From ZC4RG29 sp964521255 (lineage in GTDB: Bacteria; Bacteroidota; Bacteroidia; Cytophagales; Cyclobacteriaceae), in NCBI GenBank assembly GCA_964521255.1, contig CAZFRM010000009.1, positions 62,001-126,000 of the forward strand: a stretch of 64,000 nt of DNA, written 5' to 3'. The notes under the pieces were generated by a model. That model made no database searches. It was not told the origin of the DNA and saw only the letters and a program-made list of their open reading frames with translations. Positions within the stretch are counted from its first letter, which is position 1, and every line of letters begins with the position of its first letter. Below, in pieces: positions 26,701-34,229 of this stretch. The translations under genes were made by a program, and so were the position numbers.

Positions 26701-27945
26701 AGTTCTGATGCCTCTGCCGATAAAAGCGAGAATAGCAAAGGTAACGGTGACTACTGGATCGTAAAAACAGATGCTTCTGGTAACAAAGTCTGGGATAAAA
26801 CCATAGGAGGAAGTGATGCTGACAATCTTAACAGTATCGTACCTCTTCCAGATGGAGACTATCTGCTGGCCGGCTCTTCCATGTCAAATGCTTCCGGAGA
26901 TAAAAGTGAGAATACCAAAGGGGGCTGCAACGACGTTGGAAAATTCTGCCGGTTTGACTACTGGCTCGTTCAACTTAAAGTGCCAGCCACTCCGGTAACT
27001 ATAAGTTTCACTCTGATGAATGCCTATACGGACCAGGAAATTAAAGAACTCCATGACGGAGATACGATCCTTTTATCAGAAGCTGGCCACAGGCCACTGG
27101 ACATTCGTGCTAACATAAATGCAGAAAAGATAAACAAGATAGCTTTTGAGCTAACAGGTCCGATCAAACAGCGACGGACAGAATATCTATTCCCCTATGC
27201 GCTATTTGGTGATGTTGAAGGTGACTTTCAAGGCAAAAGATTGTTACCGGGCGAATATGTCCTGAAGGCTACAGCCACGATCAACGACACAGAGAAGACT
27301 TCCTTTACCATTTCCTTTGTAGTCACCGATGACATGGCAATCAACAGCTTCACGCTCATCGATGCTACATTAAATAAACCATTGGGCACACTCTCTGATG
27401 GCGATGTCATTAATCTGTCTTCACTAAAGGGCCATAAACTCAGCATGCGCGCTGATACACAATCAAAGCAACTGGATAAGGTGGTTCTTACGCTGAAAGC
27501 TGGTCCTATTGCGTACTCCAGAACGGAACAGTATTATCCTTATACTTTATTCGGGGATGTAACAGGCAAGAATGGTTCTACAGATTATATAGGATTTCCA
27601 CTGCTCCCGGGAACTTATACACTCACCGCCACTCCCTACGCAGGTGGCGTCAGGGGTAATTCCCTTGCTATCACTTTTACAGTCATAACAGGATGGGAAG
27701 TGCCATGCCTGCGGGTAGAGGTATATCCTATACCGGCTACAGACGTGATCAACATCAAACACGAAGGAAATGTGGAGAAGGCTTATATGATCCTGATGAA
27801 CGCTAATGGATACGTGCTGCTGCACCGGCCCTTGAGCCGTCAGCCGGTTGAGCAACTGGATGTGAGTGCATTCCGAAAAGGGGTATATTATCTTAAGATA
27901 GTAAGTCCTGCAGGGCTGCAGACCATCCGGCTGTTAGTGGAGTAG
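23758..27945 (+). CDS. Secreted metzincin-like metalloprotease with seven-fold propeller repeat and T9SS tail
   Basis: 1395 residues. The N-terminus carries a hydrophobic signal (MLLIGFFLSHIFLSSFAQ); Met35 at 23860 is an alternative start. A zinc site of metzincin type lies at H277-EMGH281-AFG-LAH287-D288. A PKD domain follows (about 440-530), then a 110-residue module of FTLFNxDxDxxVxxLxxG type, which recurs twice after the propeller. Seven repeats of about 58 residues (about 660-1075) share the pattern DGGYLLxGSS, SGDKSENxKG, DYWIVKxD and WDKTIGG and should form a seven-bladed propeller. The last 80 residues are a type A T9SS sorting domain (VEVYPIPATDVINI to IRLLVE). It is exported by T9SS to the surface or medium. 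Confidence 0.9.
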   Translation: MKTTLSLRKGLVKKARCNAWHVLPAILSVVKKQKMLLIGFFLSHIFLSSFAQETTVFFSGYDSCHIHAPQQFPFALRAVSVGSPVVRVAYVIPSNRAAQPNGVVYLQNAIKTGQQWYKEQMEQNGFGAKTFVFETDSDAVTPLIHVVHVNETDDFLRGDIWGRTIQAASNAGITVWASGELWVLIPEAHLMLPDGTVTGGAALGAGSGTGNSPGVAMLGSDALPFFLPELMTDDTPYDGKVLPDLGSFPMKQDMTAPWFEGNSFSSVASSRLGALFHEMGHAFGLAHDYRNDNNFHGNLMFNGLRGIRGSLFPEKYPQDYTRLEYASALILNVSHYFNKDKSVTSSPVVSYFIPPFNIPQQGHLRILFQASDDDSLSLAHLRYRGDVVAEMVLKGGNVDTTFAVPYFTQGDTNPYTLAVHDKQGNTSYSNLQINVQAGFNQSPIPFIRVDPPVPGVNQPIRLDASQSQDVDHPLSSVLAEWDVDNDGQFDTEPSSDMMVQYHYENPGNYLIRLKLTDPDGAQTISTPVSINIPGEKKIAVESFTLFNVDKDEDVADLKEGTVIDLTAWEGKKFSVRANTSPGMIDRVAFDLKGPITHQQEEKTLPYMLFGENSKGNIIGRKLQVGEYTLTATPFSASEQGIALTISFQVIPESNEPSIVRDKTLGGTHDDHLYAAILTQDGGYLLAGSSISPASGDKSDNSKGIDYWVVKTDDRGNKVWDKTFGRDYNDEPRSIISAHDGGYLVAGSSSYDDFGNEIDYWIIKIDEQGNSIWDKTYGGTGRDILRTAIAIPRGGYLLGGDSEANASGDKSENSRGASDYWIVKIDNQGNKVWDRTIGGAGDDLLYSIITTNDGGWLLGGLSTSDASGEKSENGKGSVDFWIVKIDSFGNIVWDKTIGGNGHDSFDSAVPTADGGYLLAGSSNSDISGDKSEAGKGDFDFWIVKTNAQGHVQWDKTIGGSSSESFTSAVLTPDGGYLLGGVSSSDASADKSENSKGNGDYWIVKTDASGNKVWDKTIGGSDADNLNSIVPLPDGDYLLAGSSMSNASGDKSENTKGGCNDVGKFCRFDYWLVQLKVPATPVTISFTLMNAYTDQEIKELHDGDTILLSEAGHRPLDIRANINAEKINKIAFELTGPIKQRRTEYLFPYALFGDVEGDFQGKRLLPGEYVLKATATINDTEKTSFTISFVVTDDMAINSFTLIDATLNKPLGTLSDGDVINLSSLKGHKLSMRADTQSKQLDKVVLTLKAGPIAYSRTEQYYPYTLFGDVTGKNGSTDYIGFPLLPGTYTLTATPYAGGVRGNSLAITFTVITGWEVPCLRVEVYPIPATDVINIKHEGNVEKAYMILMNANGYVLLHRPLSRQPVEQLDVSAFRKGVYYLKIVSPAGLQTIRLLVE

Positions 27946-27990
27946 TAAGATTCAATTCCGATTTTTTTTGGAATCGATTTGAAAAAATGA

Positions 27991-28018
27991 AGCCCTGATT
28001 ATGTACTTAGTCAGGGCT
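27991..28018 (+). terminator. Terminator-like hairpin behind the metzincin-like gene
   Basis: AGCCCTGA and TCAGGGCT form an 8-bp stem around a 12-base loop, about 45 bases behind the stop codon. The following bases are only mildly T-rich. A weaker imperfect hairpin with a run of eight T lies at 27953-27979. Sequence 28019-28274 is AT-rich and otherwise empty. Confidence 0.6.
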
Positions 28019-28274
28019 TATTCAAATCTGTCCGTTTGTCGGGATATTGTGCGATCGCTGCTTTCAGGTTGAACTATAATGCTGGCAATAATATTGATGA
28101 CCATCAGCTATTGGAAGTGTGATATTTTACTTCTTCGCAATATTCATGTAATCAATTTAAGAAAGGAAAAAGGAAATTATAATGACCAGAATGTAAGAAT
28201 AATAGTTGCTTTTTTGAGTTGATCGGAGGTAATTTCCTTTTGGATTTAAGAAGATATTAAAATACGACTTAATA

Positions 28275-28511
28275 ATGAGCATGTATAAAGGGCCTTACAT
28301 TTTTGAATATATAGGAGCACTTATGCGGTGGTTTTGTTTGATTTTATTTTCTCCAAAGTATAGAAATGAAAAAGGTCTTTTTAAAAAAATTTTAGCTGGA
28401 GATAATCCTTTGGGTGAAAGATCTTGGGAAACATTTTTATTGAATTTTCTAATAGGGATAATTGCTATTGTCCCGATTGTTATTGCAATAATATATCTTA
28501 GATATAGATAA
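28275..28511 (+). CDS. Small membrane protein of unknown function
   Basis: 78 residues with two hydrophobic segments: IGALMRWFCLILF near 14-27 and FLIGIIAIVPIVIAIIYL near 57-75. A basic, polar loop with GLFKKILAGDNPLGE lies between them. A second ATG two codons downstream (28281) is equally possible. There is no recognised family and no clear ribosome binding site. Codon use and the signal-free two-span layout make it a plausible gene. It stands alone between the metzincin-like gene and the next exported protein. Confidence 0.5.
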   Translation: MSMYKGPYIFEYIGALMRWFCLILFSPKYRNEKGLFKKILAGDNPLGERSWETFLLNFLIGIIAIVPIVIAIIYLRYR

Positions 28512-28807
28512 GCACGGCAAGTTACGGGTTTTAGTTCGTTTGTCTCCCAACTTTACTTCTTCGCAGCCTCCTGCTTCTAAGGATAAAGTTTAAGTAAACC
28601 GATAGCCTATTTGTTAATATTAAAACAAGGTGTTTTTAACTACTGCATTCACAAGAATCCGTGCCGGGAAAGTGGAATTTGGTAAGACAGCCGTGAGAGC
28701 ATGTTAACATTCGGCTAAGTTCTATAGTGAATCATGAATTGTAATTCATTTATTACTAATGTATATTTAATACATACTTCCTTTAACTAAACCTGCCAGG
28801 TTCTGTT

Positions 28808-29548
28808 ATGAAATTATCCGCAGTGTTGATTTTATATTTTGCACTATCACCTCTTGTTGCACCGGCTCAAAAAATGATCATGCTTGATCCGGCTTTAAAG
28901 CAGAACAGTACACCTATGCAGGTGAAGTGCAAAGGTATTGGCGCTGTCGGCAAGTATGAATTTGGAGTTTACCAACTCGTATCGGGCAAAGCGGGCTGGA
29001 TTAAAACACAAACCAAATCCACAGCACGGCAGGAAGTGATCACCTCACAAAATAAAAAGTCGTTTGTTGTTGTCGCCAACAAAAAAGATTCAGTAATAGT
29101 GAATGTGTCCAACCGGTCGATACTGGAAGGTGACAAAGGCAGTTGGTTTTCGCGAAATATTCTAAACTGCGCTTACATTGAAGTAGTAACCAACGAGGAA
29201 ATTTTTGAAGGTGTGTTCACTTTTCTTTCCGATAGCAATATCTGGAACATGGCGCTGATCTATCTCATAGACCATGAGTATACAGGTAACGGACCTCAAT
29301 TCAGAGGGGTGATGTCAGATGGTACCACAGACATTGAGATAAGACATGTAATCGTAAATGAAGAAGGAACAAACAACATGCTGAACCCGGTAATGGGTTT
29401 TGAGTTTTTTATTGAATCAAAATCCGTAGCCGCAGTACAAGTGATGCCCAACAATAAAATGGTGGCCTGGATACACCGGGAGGCAGATAAAAAAATGCAA
29501 TTCGTGTTGGCGAGTGGAGTTGTCGCGTTACTTGTAAAGACAATGTAG
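28808..29548 (+). CDS. Exported protein of unknown function
   Basis: 246 residues with a signal peptide (MKLSAVLILYFALSPLVAPAQ, cleaved before KMIML). The mature protein is mostly beta with some hydrophobic strands (KSFVVVANKKDSVIVNVSN, MVAWIHREADKKMQFVLASG). No cysteine pair, lipobox or catalytic motif was seen, and I do not recognise the family. It is a single gene with its own upstream space of about 290 bases, in which nothing else was found. Confidence 0.65.
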   Translation: MKLSAVLILYFALSPLVAPAQKMIMLDPALKQNSTPMQVKCKGIGAVGKYEFGVYQLVSGKAGWIKTQTKSTARQEVITSQNKKSFVVVANKKDSVIVNVSNRSILEGDKGSWFSRNILNCAYIEVVTNEEIFEGVFTFLSDSNIWNMALIYLIDHEYTGNGPQFRGVMSDGTTDIEIRHVIVNEEGTNNMLNPVMGFEFFIESKSVAAVQVMPNNKMVAWIHREADKKMQFVLASGVVALLVKTM

Positions 29549-29644
29549 TGTAGTGTCAACTATAAATTGTCGAATGATGGTTTCACAGCTTGCCTGCCGG
29601 CATAGGCGGGATCACAGATCACAGCCATACACTACTGTGTTGAT

Positions 29645-29833
29645 ATATTAATGAGAGCATCATTTACTAATAAAACTGTTTATCAACAGATATTAACCAA
29701 TGTTGAAAAGTAGGCAATAGGCAATCGCAGTAGGCAAAATTGCCTATTGCCATTTGCTTACTGCCATTTTTTCGTTTGTATCATAGATTTTGAATGAACT
29801 AAGTAGCACTAAATCGCTAAACGATTAATAAAT
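29645..29833 (-). repeat. Interspersed palindromic repeat, copy C (inverted)
   Basis: Read on the minus strand this copy matches copy A at 5586 end to end, including the TTATTAATCGTTTAG start, the paired GGCAATAGG/TTGCCTATT core and the distal AAATGATGCTCTCA. The full-length match in opposite orientation defines the element as about 190 bases. The rest of 29549-29972 holds no gene. Confidence 0.85.
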
Positions 29834-29972
29834 ACCATTGGTGGGAATTGAACGTACCCACAGGTGATGTCTGAAAAAGAACTTTCTGGTCTTTGTTCAC
29901 TCTTTCAACGCGTGGTAAGTGAAGCTTTCTGAGACAACAAATTTTTTCCACATATTTTATTACATTTATTCT

Positions 29973-30563
29973 ATGATAGAAGTTCGCGATCCGATAGTTC
30001 TATACAACAAAACCAAATTTTCAATTGAAGAATACCTGCGTTTTGAAAAAGAGTCGCTGGAGAAGCATGAATTTTTTCAGGGCGAGATTTTTGCCATGTT
30101 GGGTGCAAGTGTCAGGCATAACATTATTTTCTCGAATGTCTTTGGCGGCATCGGTGCACAGCTTAAAGGCAAACCCTGCAAACCATTTGGCAGCGATATG
30201 CGAATTTATGTTGCTGAAAATACTTTGTTCACTTATCCTGACATTTCTATTATCTGCGGAGAGATCGTGTCATCGCCGATGGATGAAGATACGGCTACAC
30301 AACCAACGGTATTGATAAAAATTTTATCACCTTCAACAAGAAACTATGACAGTGGCGGAAAATTCAGATTATACCGTGATATACCTGCACTTAAAGAATA
30401 CATACTCGTTGATTCAGAAGCCATCGCCATTGAAGCTTTCCGTTTGAACACGCGCGGTCACTGGGAGTTGGAAGAGTATAAATCCATTACTGATACTTTC
30501 AATATTCCCACCCTGAACGTATCGTTGTTACTCTCGGAAATTTACGACGGGACAAAGCTTTAG
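29973..30563 (+). CDS. Uma2 family (DUF820) PD-(D/E)XK endonuclease-like protein
   Basis: About 196 residues from the ATG at 29973, which starts MIEVRDPIVLYNKTKFSIEEYL. The earlier start at 29919 is unlikely. Uma2 features are present: EEYLRFEKES and HEFFQGEIFAMLGASVRHN near the N-terminus, GSDMRIYV, then FTYPDISIICGE with the central Asp, KILSPSTRNYDSGGKF and YRDIPALKEYILVDSE. These give the restriction-endonuclease-like fold (Asp in YPDIS, then E/K). The cellular role of Uma2 proteins is unknown; many lie in repeat-rich or mobile regions. There is no partner gene here. Confidence 0.9.
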   Translation: MIEVRDPIVLYNKTKFSIEEYLRFEKESLEKHEFFQGEIFAMLGASVRHNIIFSNVFGGIGAQLKGKPCKPFGSDMRIYVAENTLFTYPDISIICGEIVSSPMDEDTATQPTVLIKILSPSTRNYDSGGKFRLYRDIPALKEYILVDSEAIAIEAFRLNTRGHWELEEYKSITDTFNIPTLNVSLLLSEIYDGTKL

Positions 30564-30858
30564 GTTCTTCCTTTCCCAACAAAAAAGCTTTTTAGTTCCC
30601 TTGCCTTAATGTCCATTAAGTTATGAGGAATACAGTTATTCGCTGAGTATGCCAGGCCCGTAGCTGAATTTGCTCATGAAATGCTGACAAAGGATAAAAG
30701 CAGGAGAAGAAATCTATACAATCAACTTGGAATGAAAGAGGATCAAACGGTGAAATAGTTGAATGATTACTCTATGTGTTGATGTACTAATTACCAAAAT
30801 GAGTTTTGATATCAGAACCTTTAGCATTAAATCAAACAGAGCGTCTGAGAATAAACCT
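30564..30858. other. Non-coding stretch with a possible gene remnant
   Basis: No complete gene. From about 30636 to 30758 one frame reads QLFAEYARPVAEFAHEML and then NQLGMKEDQTVK before TAG. It looks protein-like but has no start. It may be the end of a lost gene; I could not name it. Confidence 0.3.
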
Positions 30859-30866
30859 TATCTTTG
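30859..30866 (+). promoter_or_regulatory. Candidate Bacteroidota -7 promoter element
   Basis: TATCTTTG matches the TAnnTTTG -7 consensus of Bacteroidota sigma-A promoters and lies 30 bases before the ATG of the nucleotidyltransferase gene, a normal leader length. A TTTG -33 box at the expected distance was not found, so the call is tentative. Confidence 0.4.
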
Positions 30867-30895
30867 TAAAACAGAAGGATATTAGCGAAGATCAT

Positions 30896-31201
30896 ATGCT
30901 CGTAACAAATAAAAAATCATTATTGGATCAATTAGCTTTACACGGAAAAAATATTCGGGCTTTTGGGGTAAAGCGGTTATGCTTGTTTGGTTCGTTTGCG
31001 AATGACAAGGTACGTATGGACAGTGATGTGGACTTTTTGGTAGATTTTGAACCAGGTGAAAAAACGTATGATAATTTTATTGGACTTTCATTTTATCTTG
31101 AAGAATTGTCAGGTAGAAAGGTGGAATTAATTACGAGACAGTCGTTAAGTAAGTACATCGGTCCACACATTTTAAAGCAAGCAGAAGATGTTGCCATCTA
31201 A
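30896..31201 (+). CDS. MntA-type nucleotidyltransferase antitoxin (MNT domain)
   Basis: About 101 residues from the ATG at 30896, beginning MLVTNKKSLLDQLALHGKNI. It has the minimal nucleotidyltransferase signature GSFANDKVRMDSDVDFLVDF, with GSF and the catalytic DSDVD pair, and ends in RKVELITRQSLSKYI. MntA antitoxins AMPylate and silence a HepT-type HEPN ribonuclease encoded next to them. Here the partner is reduced to a stump that overlaps the 3' end. With its active site intact it may be an orphan antitoxin. Confidence 0.88.
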   Translation: MLVTNKKSLLDQLALHGKNIRAFGVKRLCLFGSFANDKVRMDSDVDFLVDFEPGEKTYDNFIGLSFYLEELSGRKVELITRQSLSKYIGPHILKQAEDVAI

Positions 31202-31241
31202 CCTCGAATTACTGCAACATATAAAGAAGACCGAAGAATAA
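31188..31241 (+). pseudogene. HepT (HEPN, DUF86) toxin remnant
   Basis: An ATG overlapping the last 14 bases of the MntA gene opens a frame of 17 codons, MLPSNLELLQHIKKTEE, then TAA. This is how HepT proteins begin (a first helix of the xxLELLxHIxxE type), and the overlap with mntA is the usual operon layout. The rest of the toxin, including the RxxxxH ribonuclease motif, is missing. Family assignment from so few residues depends on the context. Confidence 0.55.
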
Positions 31242-31290
31242 TTTTCTTTTTGATAAGATTGAAAATATATTGAGTGCAAAACCCAACAAC

Positions 31291-32004
31291 ATGACAGTAT
31301 TAAAGGACAAAGTAGCCTTGATAACAGGCGGTAGCAAAGGAATAGGATATGGCATAGCCGCATCACTTCTTGAAATGGGTATGAAAGTGGCTATAACAAG
31401 TCGTACACAGAAAGCTGCCGATGAAGCAGTAGCTCAACTAGCTAAGATGGGACAAGGAGAGGTAATAGGAATTGAATCAGATGTTCGTGATTGGAAGTCA
31501 CAACAAAGCACGGTTGATCAGGTCATAAAGAAGTGGGGAAAACTGGATGTGTTAGTAGCCAATGCAGGACTTGGATATTTTGGATCGGTTGAAGAGATCA
31601 CTAATGAGCAATGGCTTGAAACAATTGATACAAATCTCACCGGAGTTTTTTACAGCGTGAAAGCTGCTGTTACTGCATTGAAGAAAACGGAAGGATACAT
31701 AATAACAATTGCAAGTTTGGCAGGAACAAACTTCTTCGCTGGTGGTTCGGCCTACAATGCCAGTAAGTTTGGACTAGTCGGCTTCACGCAAGCCATTATG
31801 CTTGATCTTAGGAAAAGTGGAATAAAGGTTAGCACAATCATGCCTGGATCCGTGGCAACCTATTTCAATAATCATGCACCCGATGCATCTGATTCCTGGA
31901 AAATTCAGCCCGGGGATATTGGTGAACTGGTTGTCGATTTATTAAAGATGAATCCCAGAACTCTTCCCAGTAAAATCGAAGTAAGACCAAGCCAACCAAA
32001 GTGA
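31291..32004 (+). CDS. Short-chain dehydrogenase/reductase (SDR)
   Basis: About 237 residues from the ATG at 31291, which begins MTVLKDKVALITGG. The earlier TTG at 31270 is not needed. It is a classical SDR: the TGGSKGIG nucleotide-binding motif near residue 14, VANAGLGYFG (the NAG motif), the catalytic Ser in IASLAG and the YNASK pair of Tyr and Lys. The C-terminus ends PSKIEVRPSQPK. Arg in SRTQ after the second strand suggests NADP preference. The substrate cannot be predicted. The gene is followed directly by a hairpin. Confidence 0.93.
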   Translation: MTVLKDKVALITGGSKGIGYGIAASLLEMGMKVAITSRTQKAADEAVAQLAKMGQGEVIGIESDVRDWKSQQSTVDQVIKKWGKLDVLVANAGLGYFGSVEEITNEQWLETIDTNLTGVFYSVKAAVTALKKTEGYIITIASLAGTNFFAGGSAYNASKFGLVGFTQAIMLDLRKSGIKVSTIMPGSVATYFNNHAPDASDSWKIQPGDIGELVVDLLKMNPRTLPSKIEVRPSQPK

Positions 32005-32056
32005 GGTACGAAGGATGGCATTCACATTCGTACCTCGTACCTCGTCCTTCGTACCT
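32004..32056 (+). terminator. Hairpin behind the SDR gene, with GTACCTC repeats
   Basis: AGGTACGAAGGA, which overlaps the stop codon, pairs with TCCTTCGTACCT 29 bases further on; a 12-bp stem. The loop contains two more CGTACCTC words. No T-run follows. It may end transcription, or be one more short palindromic repeat of the type common between genes here. Confidence 0.55.
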
Positions 32057-32092
32057 TAAAATAAGTTATCTTTAGGTTAATCCAACCTACTC

Positions 32093-34156
32093 ATGAGACG
32101 TTTAGCGGCTATAATGTTTACGGACATTGCCGGATACAGTGCACTTTCACAAAGGAATGAAGCGCTCGCACTTGAGCTTTTGGATGAACATAGAAAAATC
32201 CTCAGACCATTTTTTGAAAAACATGAAGGACAGGAAATAGAAACCGCCGGTGATTCTTTCTTCGTTGAATTTAACAGCGCTGTGGAAGCTGCTAATTGTG
32301 CCATAGAAATTCAAACTGAACTTCACGATCGAAATAAATCGGAACCCCCTGATCGTCAAATAAACCTTCGCATCGGCTTACACATTGGTGACGTTGTGCA
32401 TATGGACAACCATGTGCATGGCGATGGTGTGAACATTGCCGCGCGGGTTCAACCTCTTGCAAAACCAGGAGAGATTTGTGTTTCTGAAGACGTTGCCCGC
32501 CAGATAATGAATAAAATAAATTATCCTCTGGTGAAAATAGGAAGAGGTAAACTCAAAAATATTTCCATGCCTGTGGATATTTATTTCATACAGCTTCCGT
32601 GGCGTAAAATTGCCAATGGTTCAAAACAAAAAATTCTAGCCAACAAGATTTTTTCAGTTATTGGAGTAGTTGTATTGGCGCTAATAGCAGCTTATTTTTT
32701 CTCTTCCAGAAAAACCAAAATTGAATTTGATGAATCAAGGTTCAGAATAGCAGTGCTTCCATTGAGAAACATCAGCGCGAATAATGAAGATGAATATTTC
32801 GCTGATGGAATGACTGAAGAATTAATTTCAAGCCTCTCTAAAATAAATGGATTAAGAGTGATAGCGCGTTCGTCCGTCATGAAATACAAAAATGTACATA
32901 AGAGCATTCGGGAGATAGGAGAGGAATTGATGGTCGGATCTGTATTGGAAGGTAGTGTGAGAAAGGTAAATGAGAAAGCCAGAATAACCGTTCAGCTTAT
33001 AAATGTATCGACACAGGAACCGGTGTGGTCTATGGATTATGATCGCGAATTGAAAGATATATTTTCGATTCAAAGCGAGATTGCCCGACAAGTGGCCAAT
33101 GAACTTAAAGTGATTCTTGCTCCATCAGAAAAAGAACAACTGGAAAAAACCTATACGGCTGACATGTCGGCCTTCCAGGAGTATTTGATTGGAAAATACT
33201 TTCTGAACATGAAGACATCGGATGGCATTCGGGCCTCCATCGTGCATTTTGAGAAAGCTGTTAGTTATGACAATAAATTCGCGCTCGCTTACGCAAGTCT
33301 TGCCTACAGTTATACATTAATTGGTGTAGCGGGCTATGGTGGGACGCCAAAAGAGATGGCGGAGAAGAAGGCAAAGGAAGCGGTTATGCGCGCCCTGGAA
33401 ATAGATGAATCGTTAGCCGAAGCGCATGCGGCACTCGCATACATAAAGTTCAGAATAGATTGGGATTGGGATGGAGCGGATAATGAATTTAAAAAAGCTA
33501 TCGCTTTAAAACCTGGCTACTCTACCGCTCATGAGTGGTACGGATTGTACCTGATGATCCAGGTACGAATGGATGAAGCATTGCGTGAGTTAATGTTGGC
33601 GCAGGAATTGGATCCATTATCACCCGGAATTAAAACTGGATTAGGTCGCCTGTATTCTCATACCGATAATTTTGACAGCGCTCATTTTTACTTTCGGGAA
33701 GCACTTGAGCTTGATCCCAATTATACAGAGGCACACTTTGGTTTGGGTATGGCCTACTACAAAGTGGAGGAATACCAAAAGGCGGAAGATGAATTAACCA
33801 AAGCTGTTCACCTTTCTAAAAGACGACCGGTAGTAGTTGCCTTTCTGGCCATAGTTTATATTCATGAGCGAAAACTGGATGAAGCAAATAAATTATTAGA
33901 AGAACTGGAACAGCAACCTGGTAATAACGATAAGCTATACGGGGTAAGCATGATCAAGCAGGCTCAGGGGAAAGAGGATGAAGCCATGGATATTATTGAA
34001 AAACTTTACGAAGATAGGTATGGCTTGCTGATTTTTCTGAATGCAGAAAGGCTAATGTTTCGTGAGGGAACGTTTCATGGAAAGAATAATGAACGGTTGA
34101 AGAAAATAATTATGAAGATGGGATTTAAAACTAACAATTCTTTGGAGCCTATTTAA
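32093..34156 (+). CDS. Class III nucleotidyl cyclase with membrane span, TolB-like and TPR domains
   Basis: 687 residues. The N-terminal cyclase domain (1-165) has both metal-binding aspartates (Asp11 in MFTDIAGYSAL, Asp54 in AGDSFFVEF) and GDGVNIAAR. The residue three before GD, Lys in adenylate cyclases, is Glu50, so substrate specificity is open. One membrane span follows (about 187-203), then a TolB-like domain (about 218-345: FRIAVLPLRNIS, YFADGMTEELISSL, VLEGSVRKV) and TPR repeats (about 370-650). This layout is common in Bacteroidota. A TATCTTTA near 32069, 24 bases upstream of the ATG, resembles a -7 promoter element. Confidence 0.92.
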   Translation: MRRLAAIMFTDIAGYSALSQRNEALALELLDEHRKILRPFFEKHEGQEIETAGDSFFVEFNSAVEAANCAIEIQTELHDRNKSEPPDRQINLRIGLHIGDVVHMDNHVHGDGVNIAARVQPLAKPGEICVSEDVARQIMNKINYPLVKIGRGKLKNISMPVDIYFIQLPWRKIANGSKQKILANKIFSVIGVVVLALIAAYFFSSRKTKIEFDESRFRIAVLPLRNISANNEDEYFADGMTEELISSLSKINGLRVIARSSVMKYKNVHKSIREIGEELMVGSVLEGSVRKVNEKARITVQLINVSTQEPVWSMDYDRELKDIFSIQSEIARQVANELKVILAPSEKEQLEKTYTADMSAFQEYLIGKYFLNMKTSDGIRASIVHFEKAVSYDNKFALAYASLAYSYTLIGVAGYGGTPKEMAEKKAKEAVMRALEIDESLAEAHAALAYIKFRIDWDWDGADNEFKKAIALKPGYSTAHEWYGLYLMIQVRMDEALRELMLAQELDPLSPGIKTGLGRLYSHTDNFDSAHFYFREALELDPNYTEAHFGLGMAYYKVEEYQKAEDELTKAVHLSKRRPVVVAFLAIVYIHERKLDEANKLLEELEQQPGNNDKLYGVSMIKQAQGKEDEAMDIIEKLYEDRYGLLIFLNAERLMFREGTFHGKNNERLKKIIMKMGFKTNNSLEPI

Positions 34157-34229
34157 GGCAGAATAACTTTTGCGCGCTTTGCGTGAAAGGGATTCAACAA
34201 TCAGCACAAAAAGTTGAGAGTACCAGAGT

